Shown: positions 16,424 to 25,406, counted from the stretch's first letter. The stretch is 64,000 nt of DNA from CAXMST01 sp963700785 (GCA_963700785.1 CAVOYZ010000010.1:62001-126000), one strand, 5' to 3'. The notes: generated by a model not told the origin, from the letters alone. Program-made: numbers and translations.

Positions 16424-17226
16424 CTCGGCTCCCGCTTCTCGGCGAAGGCCGCGATCCCCTCGCGGAAGTCCGCGGACGAGAAGCAGGCGCGGCGCAGCTC
16501 GATCAGCTCCTGCTCCTGTCTCGGGCTCAACCGCGGGAATCGCAACAGCGTCTCGATCGCCCGCTTGTTGCCGGTCATCGACAGCGGCGCGTTGGCCGCG
16601 ATCGCCGCCGCGAGCTCGAGTGAAACCGCCTCGATCTCGACCGCCGGGTGCACCTCGTGCACGAGCCCGATCTGCTCGGCGCGGGCCCCGCCCAGGTTGC
16701 GCCCGGTGAGGAACAGCTCCCGGGTGCGCGCTGCGCCGACCGTCTCGATGAAGCGTTCGAGCCCGGTGTGCCCGTAGACCAGCCCGAGCCTCGCCGGCGG
16801 CATCCCGAGCTTCGCCTCGGCCGCGCAGATCCGGAGGTCGCAGCGAATCGCAAGCTCGAGGCCGCCGCCGAGGCAGTGCCCGTTGATCGCCGCCACCACC
16901 GGGTAAGGATGGGCGCTGACCGCCTCCATCGCGGCGGTGAACGGATGTGCGACGAGCGCCTCGGCGTCGCGCTCGAAGCTCTGGTCCGCGATCCCGCCGA
17001 TGTCGTAGCCGGCGGAGAACGCGTCGCCCTCGCCGGTGATCACCACGCAACGGACGTCGATGCCGTGGTCGAGCTTCGGCAGCGTCTCCGCGATCGCGTC
17101 GAGGACGGCATGCGAGAGGGGGTTGCGCTTGCCGGCGTTGGTGAGCGTCAGGCGGGCGACGGCCTCGCGCGGGAAGTCAAGCCGCAGCTCGCCCGCAGCG
17201 AGCTCGGTCGGAGTGTCTCGGGCCAC
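16408..17226 (-). CDS. Enoyl-CoA hydratase/isomerase family protein
   Basis: A 272-residue crotonase-fold protein with the oxyanion-hole segments FSAGYDIGG and NGHCLGGGLELA, ending AEKREPRWQGR. The first catalytic glutamate of hydratases is present (GGGLELA). The second, normally in a P-E-x context, reads P-P-A-R-L-G here, so it may be an isomerase or another crotonase rather than a hydratase. Upstream across a divergent region lies the aldehyde dehydrogenase gene, and downstream the glycosylase overlaps it. Confidence 0.88.
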   Translation of the reverse strand: MARDTPTELAAGELRLDFPREAVARLTLTNAGKRNPLSHAVLDAIAETLPKLDHGIDVRCVVITGEGDAFSAGYDIGGIADQSFERDAEALVAHPFTAAMEAVSAHPYPVVAAINGHCLGGGLELAIRCDLRICAAEAKLGMPPARLGLVYGHTGLERFIETVGAARTRELFLTGRNLGGARAEQIGLVHEVHPAVEIEAVSLELAAAIAANAPLSMTGNKRAIETLLRFPRLSPRQEQELIELRRACFSSADFREGIAAFAEKREPRWQGR

Positions 17227-17310
17227 GCGGCAAGGCTAGTGCACGACCCAGTGGCCGATGCGGGCGCCGGGGCGGGCTCGTGGGCTCGCCGGAGCGCGGG
17301 GCCGAGACGG

Positions 17311-17339
17311 CGGACAGGCTGAGGCAAGGCGTGTAATCT
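17311..17339 (+). promoter_or_regulatory. Putative promoter of the aldehyde dehydrogenase gene
   Basis: CGGACA (17311-17316) and TAATCT (17334-17339) are 17 bases apart. The -10 is a good match, the -35 fair. It lies 33 bases before the GTG start in the divergent region between the hydratase and the dehydrogenase. Confidence 0.45.
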
Positions 17340-17371
17340 CGGCGGCGAGAGGAATCGACCAGGAGGCACGC

Positions 17372-18928
17372 GTGGAGCCCACAGCAGCGACTGAGACGAC
17401 CGCCCAGACCAACGGCAAGCCGAGTGGCAAGACCGTCGAGGTCCACAACCCCGCGACCGGCGAGCTGGTCGCCACGGTCGCCGCTCTCGGCCCCGAGGAG
17501 GTCACCGCGGCAGTCGATCGCGCGCGGATCGCGCAGCCCGGATGGGCGGCGCTTGGGTTCGACGGTCGCGGCCGGATTCTGCGACGGATGCAGAAGTGGA
17601 CCCTCGACCACGCCGACCGGATCATCGAGACGATCGTCCAGGAGAACGGCAAGACCTACGAGGACGCGCAGCTCGCCGAGGTCTCCTACGCGGCGGCCGC
17701 CTTCGGCTTCTGGGCGAAGAACGCGCCCAAGTACCTGGCCGACGAGAAGGTTCGATCGGGCTCCCCGTTCGTGCTCGGTCGCAAGCTCGCGGTGCGCTAC
17801 GCGCCGATCGGCGTCGTCGGCGTGATCGGTCCCTGGAACTACCCGCTGACCAACAGCTTCGGGGACTGCATTCCGGCGCTTGCAGCCGGGAACTCGGTCG
17901 TCCTGAAGCCGGCGACGCTGACCCCGATGACCTCGCTGCTGATGCGCGAGGGCCTGCTCGAGTGCGGTGTTCCCGAGGACGTCTTCCAGGTCGCCGTCGG
18001 CGAGGGCTCGGCGATCGGCAACGCGCTGATCGACGCGGTCGACTTCATCATGTTCACCGGCTCGACCGAGGTCGGCCGCAAGGTGATGACCCGTGCCGGG
18101 GAGACGCTGACCGGGGTTGCGATGGAGCTCGGCGGCAAGGACCCGATGATCGTGCTCCGCGACGCGAACCTCGAGCGCGCCGCCAACGCCGCCGTCCACT
18201 ACTCGATGCAGAACGGCGGCCAAACCTGTATCTCGATCGAGCGCGTCTACGTCGAGGAGCCCGTCTACGACGAGTTCGTCGGCAAGGTGACGGAGAAGAT
18301 GCGCGCCCTGCGACACGGCGTCCCCGGCGGGCCGGCCAGCACCGACGTCGGCGCGATGACCTCGGCCTCGCAGACGGATCTGGTCGAGGAGCACGTCGAC
18401 GACGCGGTGGCGAAGGGCGCACGAGCCGTGGTCGGCGGCAGGCGCGGTGCCGGCGACGGGCAGTTCTTCGAGCCCACCCTGCTGCTCGACGTCGATCACG
18501 AGATGGAGTGCATGACCGAGGAGACCTTCGGCCCGACGCTGCCGGTGATGAAGGTGGCGGACGCGGACGAGGCGATCCGGCTCGCGAACGACTCCCCCTA
18601 CGGGCTGCAGGCCTCGGTCTGGACCAAGGACACCGAGAACGGCGAGCGGATCGGCCGCCGGCTCGAGTCCGGGGTCGTCTGCGTCAACGACGCGCAGCTC
18701 AACTACGTCGCGCTCGAGCTACCGATGGGCGGCTGGAAGGATTCCGGGGTCGGTTCCCGGCACGGGGCGGACGGGATCCGCAAGTACACGAAGCGGCAGA
18801 GCCTGCTGGTCACGCGCTTCGCGCCGACCAACAAGGACATCCACATGCTCCCCTACGACAACGCGACCGTGACCAGGCTGCTCGGCCGCGCCTTCCGGCT
18901 GCTCTGGGGACGCGGAAAGCGCGACTAG
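17372..18928 (+). CDS. Aldehyde dehydrogenase (NAD(P)+)
   Basis: The 518-residue enzyme oxidises an aldehyde to the acid with NAD(P). It shows VHNPATGELVATV, YAPIGVVGVIGPWNYPL (substrate/cofactor entry), KPATLTPMTSLLM, FTGSTEVGRKVM (coenzyme loop), MELGGKDPMIVL (catalytic Glu) and GGQTCISIERVYVE (nucleophile Cys). The start is GTG 17372, preceded by a perfect AGGAGG at a five-base distance. The C-terminal 50 residues are longer than average and end in a hydrophobic-basic tail. The stop is TAG, and the next gene continues in the same frame. Confidence 0.94.
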   Translation: MEPTAATETTAQTNGKPSGKTVEVHNPATGELVATVAALGPEEVTAAVDRARIAQPGWAALGFDGRGRILRRMQKWTLDHADRIIETIVQENGKTYEDAQLAEVSYAAAAFGFWAKNAPKYLADEKVRSGSPFVLGRKLAVRYAPIGVVGVIGPWNYPLTNSFGDCIPALAAGNSVVLKPATLTPMTSLLMREGLLECGVPEDVFQVAVGEGSAIGNALIDAVDFIMFTGSTEVGRKVMTRAGETLTGVAMELGGKDPMIVLRDANLERAANAAVHYSMQNGGQTCISIERVYVEEPVYDEFVGKVTEKMRALRHGVPGGPASTDVGAMTSASQTDLVEEHVDDAVAKGARAVVGGRRGAGDGQFFEPTLLLDVDHEMECMTEETFGPTLPVMKVADADEAIRLANDSPYGLQASVWTKDTENGERIGRRLESGVVCVNDAQLNYVALELPMGGWKDSGVGSRHGADGIRKYTKRQSLLVTRFAPTNKDIHMLPYDNATVTRLLGRAFRLLWGRGKRD

Positions 18929-18976
18929 CGGTCGGCTCGCCGGCGGCTCGCACAGATCCCGGGTCATCAGAGCGGA

Positions 18977-19672
18977 CTGACGCCGATTCCGCACGCCAGT
19001 CGCATCGCCGTCGTTGCCGCGCGCAACGAGGCCGACCGGATCGAGGCGACGATCGCTGCGCTGCGGGAGGCGAGCCCGGGGATCGCCGTCGTCGTCGCGG
19101 ACGACGCCTCCGACGACGGGACCGCCGAGGTCGCGTTGCGGGCCGGGGCGGAGGTGGTGACCAGGGGCCGGCCACACGGCAAGGGCGGCAATGTGACGGC
19201 GGCCTGCGAGGCGGCGCTCGGCGACGCGGCCCTCAACGACGTCTTCCTGCTCTGCGACGGTGACCTCGGCGCGACGGCCGCTCGACTGCTGCCGCTGCTC
19301 GAGGCGGTCGAGAGCAATCAGTGCGATCTCGCGATCGCGGCCTTCTCGCAGAAGGTCGGCGGCGGGGTCGGTGCGGCGAAGGGCTTCGGGCGCTGGGCGA
19401 TTCGTTCCCTCGGTGGCTACGAGGCGGTCGAGCCGCTCTCCGGCCAGCGCGCGATGCGGGCGACGACGCTGCGCTCGGTGCTGCCGTTCGCGGCCGGATA
19501 CGGGATGGAGGTCGGAATGACGATCGACGCGACCCGCGCCGGCCATCGGATCGCTGAGCTCGAGCTCGATCTCGCGCACCGGGCGACCGGCAGGACGCCG
19601 GCCGGCTTCCTGCACCGCGGTCGCCAGCTGCGGGACATCTCCGCCGCCTACCTGAGGCGCCGGCGCGGATAG
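18977..19672 (+). CDS. Glycosyltransferase family 2 protein, unusual start
   Basis: The product reads RIAVVAARNEADRIEATIAALREASPG-AVVVADDASDDGT, the nucleotide-sugar-binding start of a GT2 (GT-A) domain, then LLCDGDLGATA (D-x-D-like) and GYGMEVGMTIDATRAGHRIAEL as in DPM1/GpgS-like members. About 231 residues, no membrane span. No ATG, GTG or TTG exists in any frame between the previous stop (18926-18928) and the conserved start of the domain. The best in-frame candidate is CTG 18977. The first conventional start (TTG 19136) would delete the nucleotide-binding strand. The frame is the same as that of the preceding dehydrogenase. Confidence 0.8.
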   Translation: MTPIPHASRIAVVAARNEADRIEATIAALREASPGIAVVVADDASDDGTAEVALRAGAEVVTRGRPHGKGGNVTAACEAALGDAALNDVFLLCDGDLGATAARLLPLLEAVESNQCDLAIAAFSQKVGGGVGAAKGFGRWAIRSLGGYEAVEPLSGQRAMRATTLRSVLPFAAGYGMEVGMTIDATRAGHRIAELELDLAHRATGRTPAGFLHRGRQLRDISAAYLRRRRG

Positions 19673-19691
19673 GCTCCCCGGCGGCGCAGAG

Positions 19692-21149
19692 ATGATCCTC
19701 GCGATCGATCAGGGCACTACCGGCAGCACCTGCCTCGTCTTCGACGAGGGCGGGGCGATCGTCGGCCGCGCCTACTCGGAGTTCGCTCAGCACTTCCCGC
19801 GACCCGGCTGGGTCGAGCACGACGCGGGCGAGATCTGGGAGGTGACGGAGCGGGTCGGCCACGAGGCGCTCGCCGACGCCGGCGTCGAGGGCGCCGAGCT
19901 CGCCGCGATCGGGATCACCAACCAGCGTGAGACCGTGGTCGCCTGGGATCGGGCTAGCGGCGAGCCGGTCCACAACGCGCTCGTCTGGCAGGACCGGCGC
20001 ACCGCGGCACGCTGCGACGAGCTCCGGGCCGAGGGCCACGAGGATCTGGTCCGCGAGCGCACCGGTCTGGTGCTCGATCCCTACTTCTCGGGCACGAAGA
20101 TCGAGTGGCTGCTGCGCAACGTTCCCGAGGCAGCGGGCGCCGCATTCGGGACGATCGACTCCTGGCTCGTCCACAAGCTGACCGGCGAGCACGTGACCGA
20201 CTACTCGAATGCCTCGCGGACGCTGCTCTTCGACATCCACCGTCGCCGCTGGGACCCCGAGCTCTGCGAGCTGCTCGGCGTCGATCCGGCCGCGTTGCCC
20301 GAGCCGCTGCCCTCCGCCCACGTCTACGGGACGACCGGCGCGTTCGGCGGCGAGGTCCCGGTTGCCGGGATCGCCGGCGATCAGCAGGCGGCGCTGTTCG
20401 GCCAGGCCTGCCACTCGCCCGGCGACGCCAAGAACACCTACGGCACCGGCAGCTTCGTGCTGCTCAACACCGGGCCCGAGCCGCCCAGGCCCCAGGAGGG
20501 GCTGCTGACCACCGTGGCCTGGGGAATCGGCGACCGGGTCGACTACGCGCTCGAGGCCGCGGTGTTCGTGACCGGGGCGGCGATCCAGTGGCTGCGCGAC
20601 GGCCTCGGTCTGATCGCCGAGGCGGCGGAGACCGAGGCGATGGCGGCGGGCCTCGACGGCAACGACGACGTCTACTTCGTGCCGGCGCTGACCGGGCTCG
20701 GCTCGCCCTGGTGGGACCCCTATGCCCGCGGGACGATCATCGGGCTCACCCGGGGGACAGGCCGCGAGCAGATCGCCCGGGCGGCGCTGGAGTCGATCGC
20801 CTACCAGACGGTGGATGCCGTCCGCGCCCAGGAGCAGGCGTCCGGGGAGCGGCTGAAGGCGCTGCGGGCCGACGGTGGGGCCGTCGCCAACCGCTGGCTG
20901 ATGCAGTTCCAGGCGGACCTGCTCGGAGCGCCGGTGATCGTTCCCGAGATCACCGAGACGACCGCGCTCGGCGCCGCCTACCTGGCCGGAATCGCGACCG
21001 GCGTCTGGAGTCAGACTGAGGTTCGCGAGATGTGGCGCGAGGCGGCCCGCTACGAGCCGCGAATGAGCGAGGCGCTGCGGTCCGAGCTGCACGGGCGCTG
21101 GCTCGAGGCGCTCGACCGCTCTCGCGGCTGGGCGGCCGAGGGCCCCTAG
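19692..21149 (+). CDS. glpK: Glycerol kinase
   Basis: The 485-residue FGGY kinase phosphorylates glycerol to glycerol-3-phosphate. It starts ILAIDQGTTGSTCLVFD (phosphate-1 motif), followed by FPRPGWVEHDAGEIW, ITNQRETVVAWDR, NALVWQDRRTA, FSGTKIEWLLRNV, GIAGDQQAALFGQ, NTYGTGSFVLLNTG, PALTGLGSPWWDP and ALESIAYQT, all characteristic of GlpK. It lies 20 bases after the GT2 gene. Its product could feed the nearby PlsC-type acyltransferase in phospholipid synthesis (inference). No facilitator or glycerol-3-phosphate dehydrogenase is nearby. Confidence 0.96.
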   Translation: MILAIDQGTTGSTCLVFDEGGAIVGRAYSEFAQHFPRPGWVEHDAGEIWEVTERVGHEALADAGVEGAELAAIGITNQRETVVAWDRASGEPVHNALVWQDRRTAARCDELRAEGHEDLVRERTGLVLDPYFSGTKIEWLLRNVPEAAGAAFGTIDSWLVHKLTGEHVTDYSNASRTLLFDIHRRRWDPELCELLGVDPAALPEPLPSAHVYGTTGAFGGEVPVAGIAGDQQAALFGQACHSPGDAKNTYGTGSFVLLNTGPEPPRPQEGLLTTVAWGIGDRVDYALEAAVFVTGAAIQWLRDGLGLIAEAAETEAMAAGLDGNDDVYFVPALTGLGSPWWDPYARGTIIGLTRGTGREQIARAALESIAYQTVDAVRAQEQASGERLKALRADGGAVANRWLMQFQADLLGAPVIVPEITETTALGAAYLAGIATGVWSQTEVREMWREAARYEPRMSEALRSELHGRWLEALDRSRGWAAEGP

Positions 21150-21164
21150 GCCTAGCGGGCCGGC

Positions 21165-21785
21165 CTAGCCTGAGAAGCCGTAGATCGCCCGTAGCCAGAC
21201 GGCGGCGATCGAGTCGACCACCTCGTCGGCGGGGCGCTCGCCGACCGTGGTCAGGATGTAGAGGCTGCGTTCCGCCCCCCAGATCAGCGTTTCGGCCGTG
21301 CCGCGTGGGTCGATGCGGCGATCGATCACGCCCTCGGCCTGCTCGCGCTCGATGTGCTCGGCCGTGGCCTCGACGAAGCGCCCGACCAGCTCGTGCCAGA
21401 ACCGGCGCGTCCGCTCGTCGTAGGTGGCGACCTCGATCGTCGTGCGCAGCAGCGCCTCGTTCTCGACCCAGAGCCCGGCGACCCCTTCGAGCGCCTCCGT
21501 GATCAGCTCCGCCGGTTCGCCCCGGCCGTGCCACCACCGCTCAGCCTGCTCGAACAGGGCGCCGCTGACGACCTCGGTGGCGTCGATCAGCAGCGCCTGC
21601 TTGTCGGTGTAGTAGAAGTAGAAGGCGCTGCGCGAGAGCCCCGCGGACTCGGTCACGTCCTCGATCCGCAGGTCGCGGAACGATGTCGCGGCGAGCAGGT
21701 CGAGCATCGCCTCCTGCAGGCGCGCCTTGACCTCAGCCCGGCGCCGGTTCGTCCTCGCTTCCGCGGTTGTCGACGAGCCCTCCAC
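21165..21785 (-). CDS. TetR family transcriptional regulator
   Basis: The 206-residue protein has an N-terminal helix-turn-helix (LLAATSFRDLRIEDVTESAGLSRSAFYFYYTDKQALL, about residues 28-64) and an all-helical C-terminal ligand domain. The F-Y-F-Y-Y-x-D-K-x-x-L end of the HTH is textbook TetR. It is divergent from the acyltransferase gene with 118 bases between starts, where an inverted repeat (21856-21871) may be its operator. The ligand is unknown, acyl-CoA being plausible from context. Confidence 0.92.
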   Translation of the reverse strand: MEGSSTTAEARTNRRRAEVKARLQEAMLDLLAATSFRDLRIEDVTESAGLSRSAFYFYYTDKQALLIDATEVVSGALFEQAERWWHGRGEPAELITEALEGVAGLWVENEALLRTTIEVATYDERTRRFWHELVGRFVEATAEHIEREQAEGVIDRRIDPRGTAETLIWGAERSLYILTTVGERPADEVVDSIAAVWLRAIYGFSG

Positions 21786-21855
21786 CGCGATCGAGTCTAG
21801 AGCGACCCCGGGCCGCGGCTCCTCGAGCGCGCCCCGCCGGCGGCGCCCCGTAACC

Positions 21856-21871
21856 GACCCCGATGCCGGGG
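21856..21871. promoter_or_regulatory. Inverted repeat between tetR and acyltransferase genes
   Basis: ACCCCG-ATGC-CGGGGT is a 16-base dyad in the divergent region between the TetR gene (start 21785) and the acyltransferase gene (start 21904). Position suggests an operator for the TetR protein, but a GC-rich dyad of this size can occur by chance. Confidence 0.3.
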
Positions 21872-21903
21872 TTAGTCAAGGCAGGCGCTCGGGCGCCGAG
21901 ACG

Positions 21904-22674
21904 ATGTCTGAACTGAAGCCGCAGAACTACACCGACGACCGCCCTGAGGAGTATTTCCGGCGCTTTCACGAGCGCGCCCGCAGCCACGACGCCGGCTGGA
22001 CCTACAGCTTCGTGCGGATGATCGTCACCCCGATCATGCTGCTGCTGTACCGGGCCCGGTCGATCTCGGTCGACAACGTGCCCGCCACCGGCCCCGTGAT
22101 CCTCGCCTCGAACCACTTCTCGAACATGGACCACTTCCTCGCCGGAGTCTGGCTGCGACGGCAGATCCGCTTCATGGCGAAGTCGCAGCTGTTCGGGAAC
22201 CCGATCGGCGACTACATCTTCAGCATCGGCGGCGTCTTCCCCGTGCGGCGCGGGAAGGCGGACGAGGAGGCCTTCAAGACGGTCAGGGCGATCTTCGACC
22301 GTGGCGGCTGCATGATGATCTACGTCGAGGGCGGACGCTCCCGCTCGGGGGAGCTCGGCAGCCGCCCCCGCCCGGGGGTCGGGCGGGCGGCGCTCGAGTC
22401 GGGCGTGCCGGTCGTGCCGATGGCGATCCACGGCTCGCAGGGGATTCGTCGCTGGAAGCGGCTGACCTTCCCCAAGGTGACGATCCGCTACGGCGAGCCG
22501 ATGCACTTCGAGGTGGTCGAGGAGCCGAGCCGCGAGCAGCAGCTGGAGTGCGCGGAGGAGATCTTCTCGCAGATCCGCAGCATGTACCTCGAGGTCGAGC
22601 GCGAGGGCCGCGCCGGAGTGATCAAGCGCCTCCGCGACGGCGAGCAGTCCGCCGGCAGCCCGAGCTACTCGTAG
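21904..22674 (+). CDS. 1-acyl-sn-glycerol-3-phosphate acyltransferase (PlsC-like)
   Basis: The 256-residue protein has the acyltransferase motifs NHFSNMDHF (H-x4-D), a middle block with GGVFPVRRGKADEEA, YVEGGRSRSGELG (substrate loop E-G-x-R-S) and ESGVPVVPMAIHGS. These enzymes acylate lysophosphatidate or similar lipids at the membrane. A short hydrophobic segment (MIVTPIMLLLYRARSI) near residue 40 precedes the domain. ATG 21904 is chosen, since the frame upstream is low-complexity. The end overlaps the convergent MBL gene by 10 bases. Confidence 0.9.
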   Translation: MSELKPQNYTDDRPEEYFRRFHERARSHDAGWTYSFVRMIVTPIMLLLYRARSISVDNVPATGPVILASNHFSNMDHFLAGVWLRRQIRFMAKSQLFGNPIGDYIFSIGGVFPVRRGKADEEAFKTVRAIFDRGGCMMIYVEGGRSRSGELGSRPRPGVGRAALESGVPVVPMAIHGSQGIRRWKRLTFPKVTIRYGEPMHFEVVEEPSREQQLECAEEIFSQIRSMYLEVEREGRAGVIKRLRDGEQSAGSPSYS

Positions 22675-23570
22675 CGGTCCTCGAGCTCCTCCCAGGCGGC
22701 GGGGTCGTGCCCGGGGACGATCACCGCGTTCGGGAACCCCTCGCCGAAGCGCTGCAGCTCGCGCCGCGATCGCTGCCACTCGTGCATGTCCTCGGGTCGC
22801 GGCGGGACGTTCTTGCCCGCGAGTTGATCGCGCGTCCAGACCGCATCGCCGGCGATCACGAAGTCGTGATCGCGGAGATGGGCGACCACCGAGACGTGAC
22901 CCTCCGTGTGCCCGGGGGTGAAGGCGAGCCGGACGCTGCCGTCACCGAACAGGTCGAAGGTCCGGCCGAAGGTCGCGTAGGAGTCGATCAACGGGCCGTC
23001 GAAGTCGACCGTCCGGTAGTCGAACAGGTAGTCGAAGTGGGCCCTGCGGTAGCCGTGCAGCAGCGGCCGCGCGACCGTTGTCGCCGCCTGCCACTCGCGC
23101 TCGCTGAGCACGAACGTGGCGTTCGGGAACTCGGCGATGCCGGAGGCATGGTCGATGTGCAGGTGCGTCATCACGATCGTCTCGATCGACTTCGGATCGA
23201 TCCCCCGCTCACGAAGCTGGCTCGGCAGGTCGCCGTCCGGCATCCGGAAGCTGCAGACCGCTGCCACCGCGCGACCGAGGTTCGCCGCCGGCTTGGCCTC
23301 GACCGAGGGATGCATCGCCGTGTCGACCAGCACCGGTCCGGCGGTCGGATGGTGGATCAGGTACGCCGGCACGGGCGCCCACCACCAGCGTGATCTCGGC
23401 ACGCCGATGCCGGTCGCCCGGACCATTCCGAGCCGCCCGCCGGCGCTCTCGAAGAACTGCCGCGGCGCGCGCAGCTCGGCACCGAGCAGCGGCTCCACCG
23501 CGACAGTCGTGCCCTGGGGCCCGCCGGGCAGCGGCCCGGCGAGCGGCCTGGCTTCGGCCTTGACGCTCAT
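22665..23570 (-). CDS. MBL-fold metallo-hydrolase
   Basis: The 301-residue protein has the metallo-beta-lactamase metal site T-H-L-H-I-D-H-A-S-G (HxHxDH), LAFTPGHTEGHVSVV (third His) and FVIAGDAVW (bridging Asp) plus VPGHDPA near the end. The order and length resemble N-acyl-homoserine-lactone lactonase-like enzymes, but that group also contains many other hydrolases. No signal peptide is seen. ATG 23570 is used. It is divergent from an SDR gene and converges on the acyltransferase. Confidence 0.9.
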   Translation of the reverse strand: MSVKAEARPLAGPLPGGPQGTTVAVEPLLGAELRAPRQFFESAGGRLGMVRATGIGVPRSRWWWAPVPAYLIHHPTAGPVLVDTAMHPSVEAKPAANLGRAVAAVCSFRMPDGDLPSQLRERGIDPKSIETIVMTHLHIDHASGIAEFPNATFVLSEREWQAATTVARPLLHGYRRAHFDYLFDYRTVDFDGPLIDSYATFGRTFDLFGDGSVRLAFTPGHTEGHVSVVAHLRDHDFVIAGDAVWTRDQLAGKNVPPRPEDMHEWQRSRRELQRFGEGFPNAVIVPGHDPAAWEELEDRYE

Positions 23571-23709
23571 CGCTCGGCAGGCTAGCGGCGCCGGCCCAGA
23601 CCGAGCCCGGGCCCGGAGCGACGCGCACGCTGCCTCGCAGCAGGCCGCTCGGCGACGGCAACTGCGGCGCCCCGCGCTTGCCGGCACCGGGTCGAATAGG
23701 CTCTTCGCC

Positions 23710-24561
23710 GTGTCGGAGACCGGCTCGAAGATCTTCAACCCCGGCCTTCTCGACGGCCTGGTCTGCCTGATCTCGGGCGCCGGCAGCGGCATCGGACGCG
23801 CGACCGCGCTCGAGCTCGCGCGGCTCGGCGCGGTCGTCGCCGGCTGTGGCCGACGGGTCGAGCCCGTCGAGGAGACCGTCGCAATGATCGAGGCGGAGGG
23901 TGGGGTCGGCGACGCCGTCGCCTGCGACATCCGCGACGAGGACGCGGTCGCGGAGCTGGTAGACGGTCTGCTCGAGCGCCACGGCCGGCTCGACGTGCTG
24001 GTCAACAACGCCGGCGGCCAGTTCCTCGCACCGGCTGAGTCGATCTCGGCCAAGGGGTTCCGGACCGTGACCGAGCTCAACGTCCAGGGCACCTGGAACA
24101 TGACCCACGCCGTGGCGAGCACGGCATTCATCCCTCAGGAGCGCGGCAAGGTGATCAGCATCACCCTGTCCCCGCACAACGGGATGCCGGGGATGGTCCA
24201 CTCGGGAGCGGCCCGCGCCGCGGTCGAGAACATGATGCGCGGCCTCTCGATCGAATGGTCGCGCTTCGGGATCCGCTGCGTCGCCGTCGCCCCGGGCCAG
24301 ATCGGAACCGAGACGCTGATGACCAAGTACCCGCGGGAGATGGTCGAGTCGATGGACTCGACGATCCCGCTCGGTCGCCTCGGCCGGCCCGAGGAGGTCG
24401 CCTGGCTGATCGCCTATCTCGCCTCGCCGGCGGGGGATTTCTTCAGCGGCACCACCGTGACCCTCGATGGTGGCCGCGACAACTGGTTCGGGTCCTGGCC
24501 ACCCGCGGTCGGTACCAGGGACGGCGAGCCGCTGGCCGAGGAGCGCCGCCCGAAGACCTGA
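23710..24561 (+). CDS. SDR oxidoreductase, dienoyl/enoyl-CoA reductase-like
   Basis: The 283-residue protein has GAGSGIGRATALELA (Rossmann motif), LVNNAGGQF, a Ser in ISITLS and the C-terminal LDGGRDNW. At the place of the YxxxK dyad it reads S-G-A-A-R (within MVHSGAARAAVENMMRGL), as in the peroxisomal 2,4-dienoyl-CoA reductase/trans-2-enoyl-CoA reductase branch, which lacks the Tyr, but here the Lys is also an Arg. GTG 23710 is taken as the start. With the acyl-CoA genes around, an enoyl-CoA reductase role is likely but inferred. Confidence 0.86.
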   Translation: MSETGSKIFNPGLLDGLVCLISGAGSGIGRATALELARLGAVVAGCGRRVEPVEETVAMIEAEGGVGDAVACDIRDEDAVAELVDGLLERHGRLDVLVNNAGGQFLAPAESISAKGFRTVTELNVQGTWNMTHAVASTAFIPQERGKVISITLSPHNGMPGMVHSGAARAAVENMMRGLSIEWSRFGIRCVAVAPGQIGTETLMTKYPREMVESMDSTIPLGRLGRPEEVAWLIAYLASPAGDFFSGTTVTLDGGRDNWFGSWPPAVGTRDGEPLAEERRPKT

Positions 24562-24575
24562 GCGGCTGCTGACGG

Positions 24576-25406
24576 TCAGCTGTACATGCCGGTGAGCTGC
24601 CCGCCGGTGACGTTGATCACCTGGCCGTGGACGTAGTTGCCGAGCTCCGAGCAGAGGAACAGCACCGGGCCGGCCGCCTCGGCCGGCTGTGCGGGCCGGC
24701 CGAGCGGGATCATCATCTTGCTCATCTCGCGCATCTGCTCCGGGATCCCCAGCGGCGTCCGCTCGCCGGTCTTCGTCTCGAGCTCCTCGCCCTTCTCGCG
24801 GGCCTGGGTCAGGCGCGTCTCGACGAAGCCGAAGGCGATCGCGTTGACGTTGATCTTGAACTGCCCCCACTCCTTGGCCATCGTCTTGGTCAGCCCGGTT
24901 ACGCCCGCCTTCCCCGCCGAGTAGTTGGCTTGGCCGGCGTTGCCCATCGTCCCCGAGACCGACGAGATGTTGACGATCTTGCGGAACACCTCCTTGCCCT
25001 CCGCCGCCTCCGCCTTGGCGGCTTCGCGCCAGTGGGGCGCCAGCGCCCTCGTCACCCGGAACGGCACGACCGTGTGGATCTCGAGCATCGCTTGAAACTG
25101 CTCATCGCTCATCTTGTGGACGACGCCGTCCCAGGTGTAGCCGGCATTGTTGACGACGCAGTCGACCGTGCCGAACGCCTCGTGGGCGGCCTCGACGAGC
25201 CGGTCGCAGGCACCGGTCTCGGTCAGATCACCGCTGAAGACGGCCGTCTCCCCGTCGATCTCGCTCGCCGCCTGCGCGGCGACATCAGCGTCGATGTCGT
25301 TGATCAGCACCCTGGCGCCGTGGCTGACGAAGAGCTCCGCCGTCGCCCGGCCGATGCCCCGCGCGGACCCGGTGATGATCGCTGCCTTGCCGTCGAGTAG
25401 TCCCAT
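24576..25406 (-). CDS. SDR oxidoreductase, 3-oxoacyl reductase (FabG)-like
   Basis: A 276-residue classical SDR: IITGSARGIGRATAE, NNAGYTWDG, NISSVSG, Y-S-A-G-K (catalytic YxxxK), INVNAIAFGFVETRL, and a C-terminal GQVINVTGGQL typical of FabG-like enzymes. The expected reaction is NAD(P)H-dependent reduction of a 3-oxoacyl thioester, although many paralogues act on other alcohols. ATG 25406 follows GGAGGG at good spacing. It converges on the other SDR gene and is preceded on the same strand by the GNAT gene. Confidence 0.92.
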   Translation of the reverse strand: MGLLDGKAAIITGSARGIGRATAELFVSHGARVLINDIDADVAAQAASEIDGETAVFSGDLTETGACDRLVEAAHEAFGTVDCVVNNAGYTWDGVVHKMSDEQFQAMLEIHTVVPFRVTRALAPHWREAAKAEAAEGKEVFRKIVNISSVSGTMGNAGQANYSAGKAGVTGLTKTMAKEWGQFKINVNAIAFGFVETRLTQAREKGEELETKTGERTPLGIPEQMREMSKMMIPLGRPAQPAEAAGPVLFLCSELGNYVHGQVINVTGGQLTGMYS

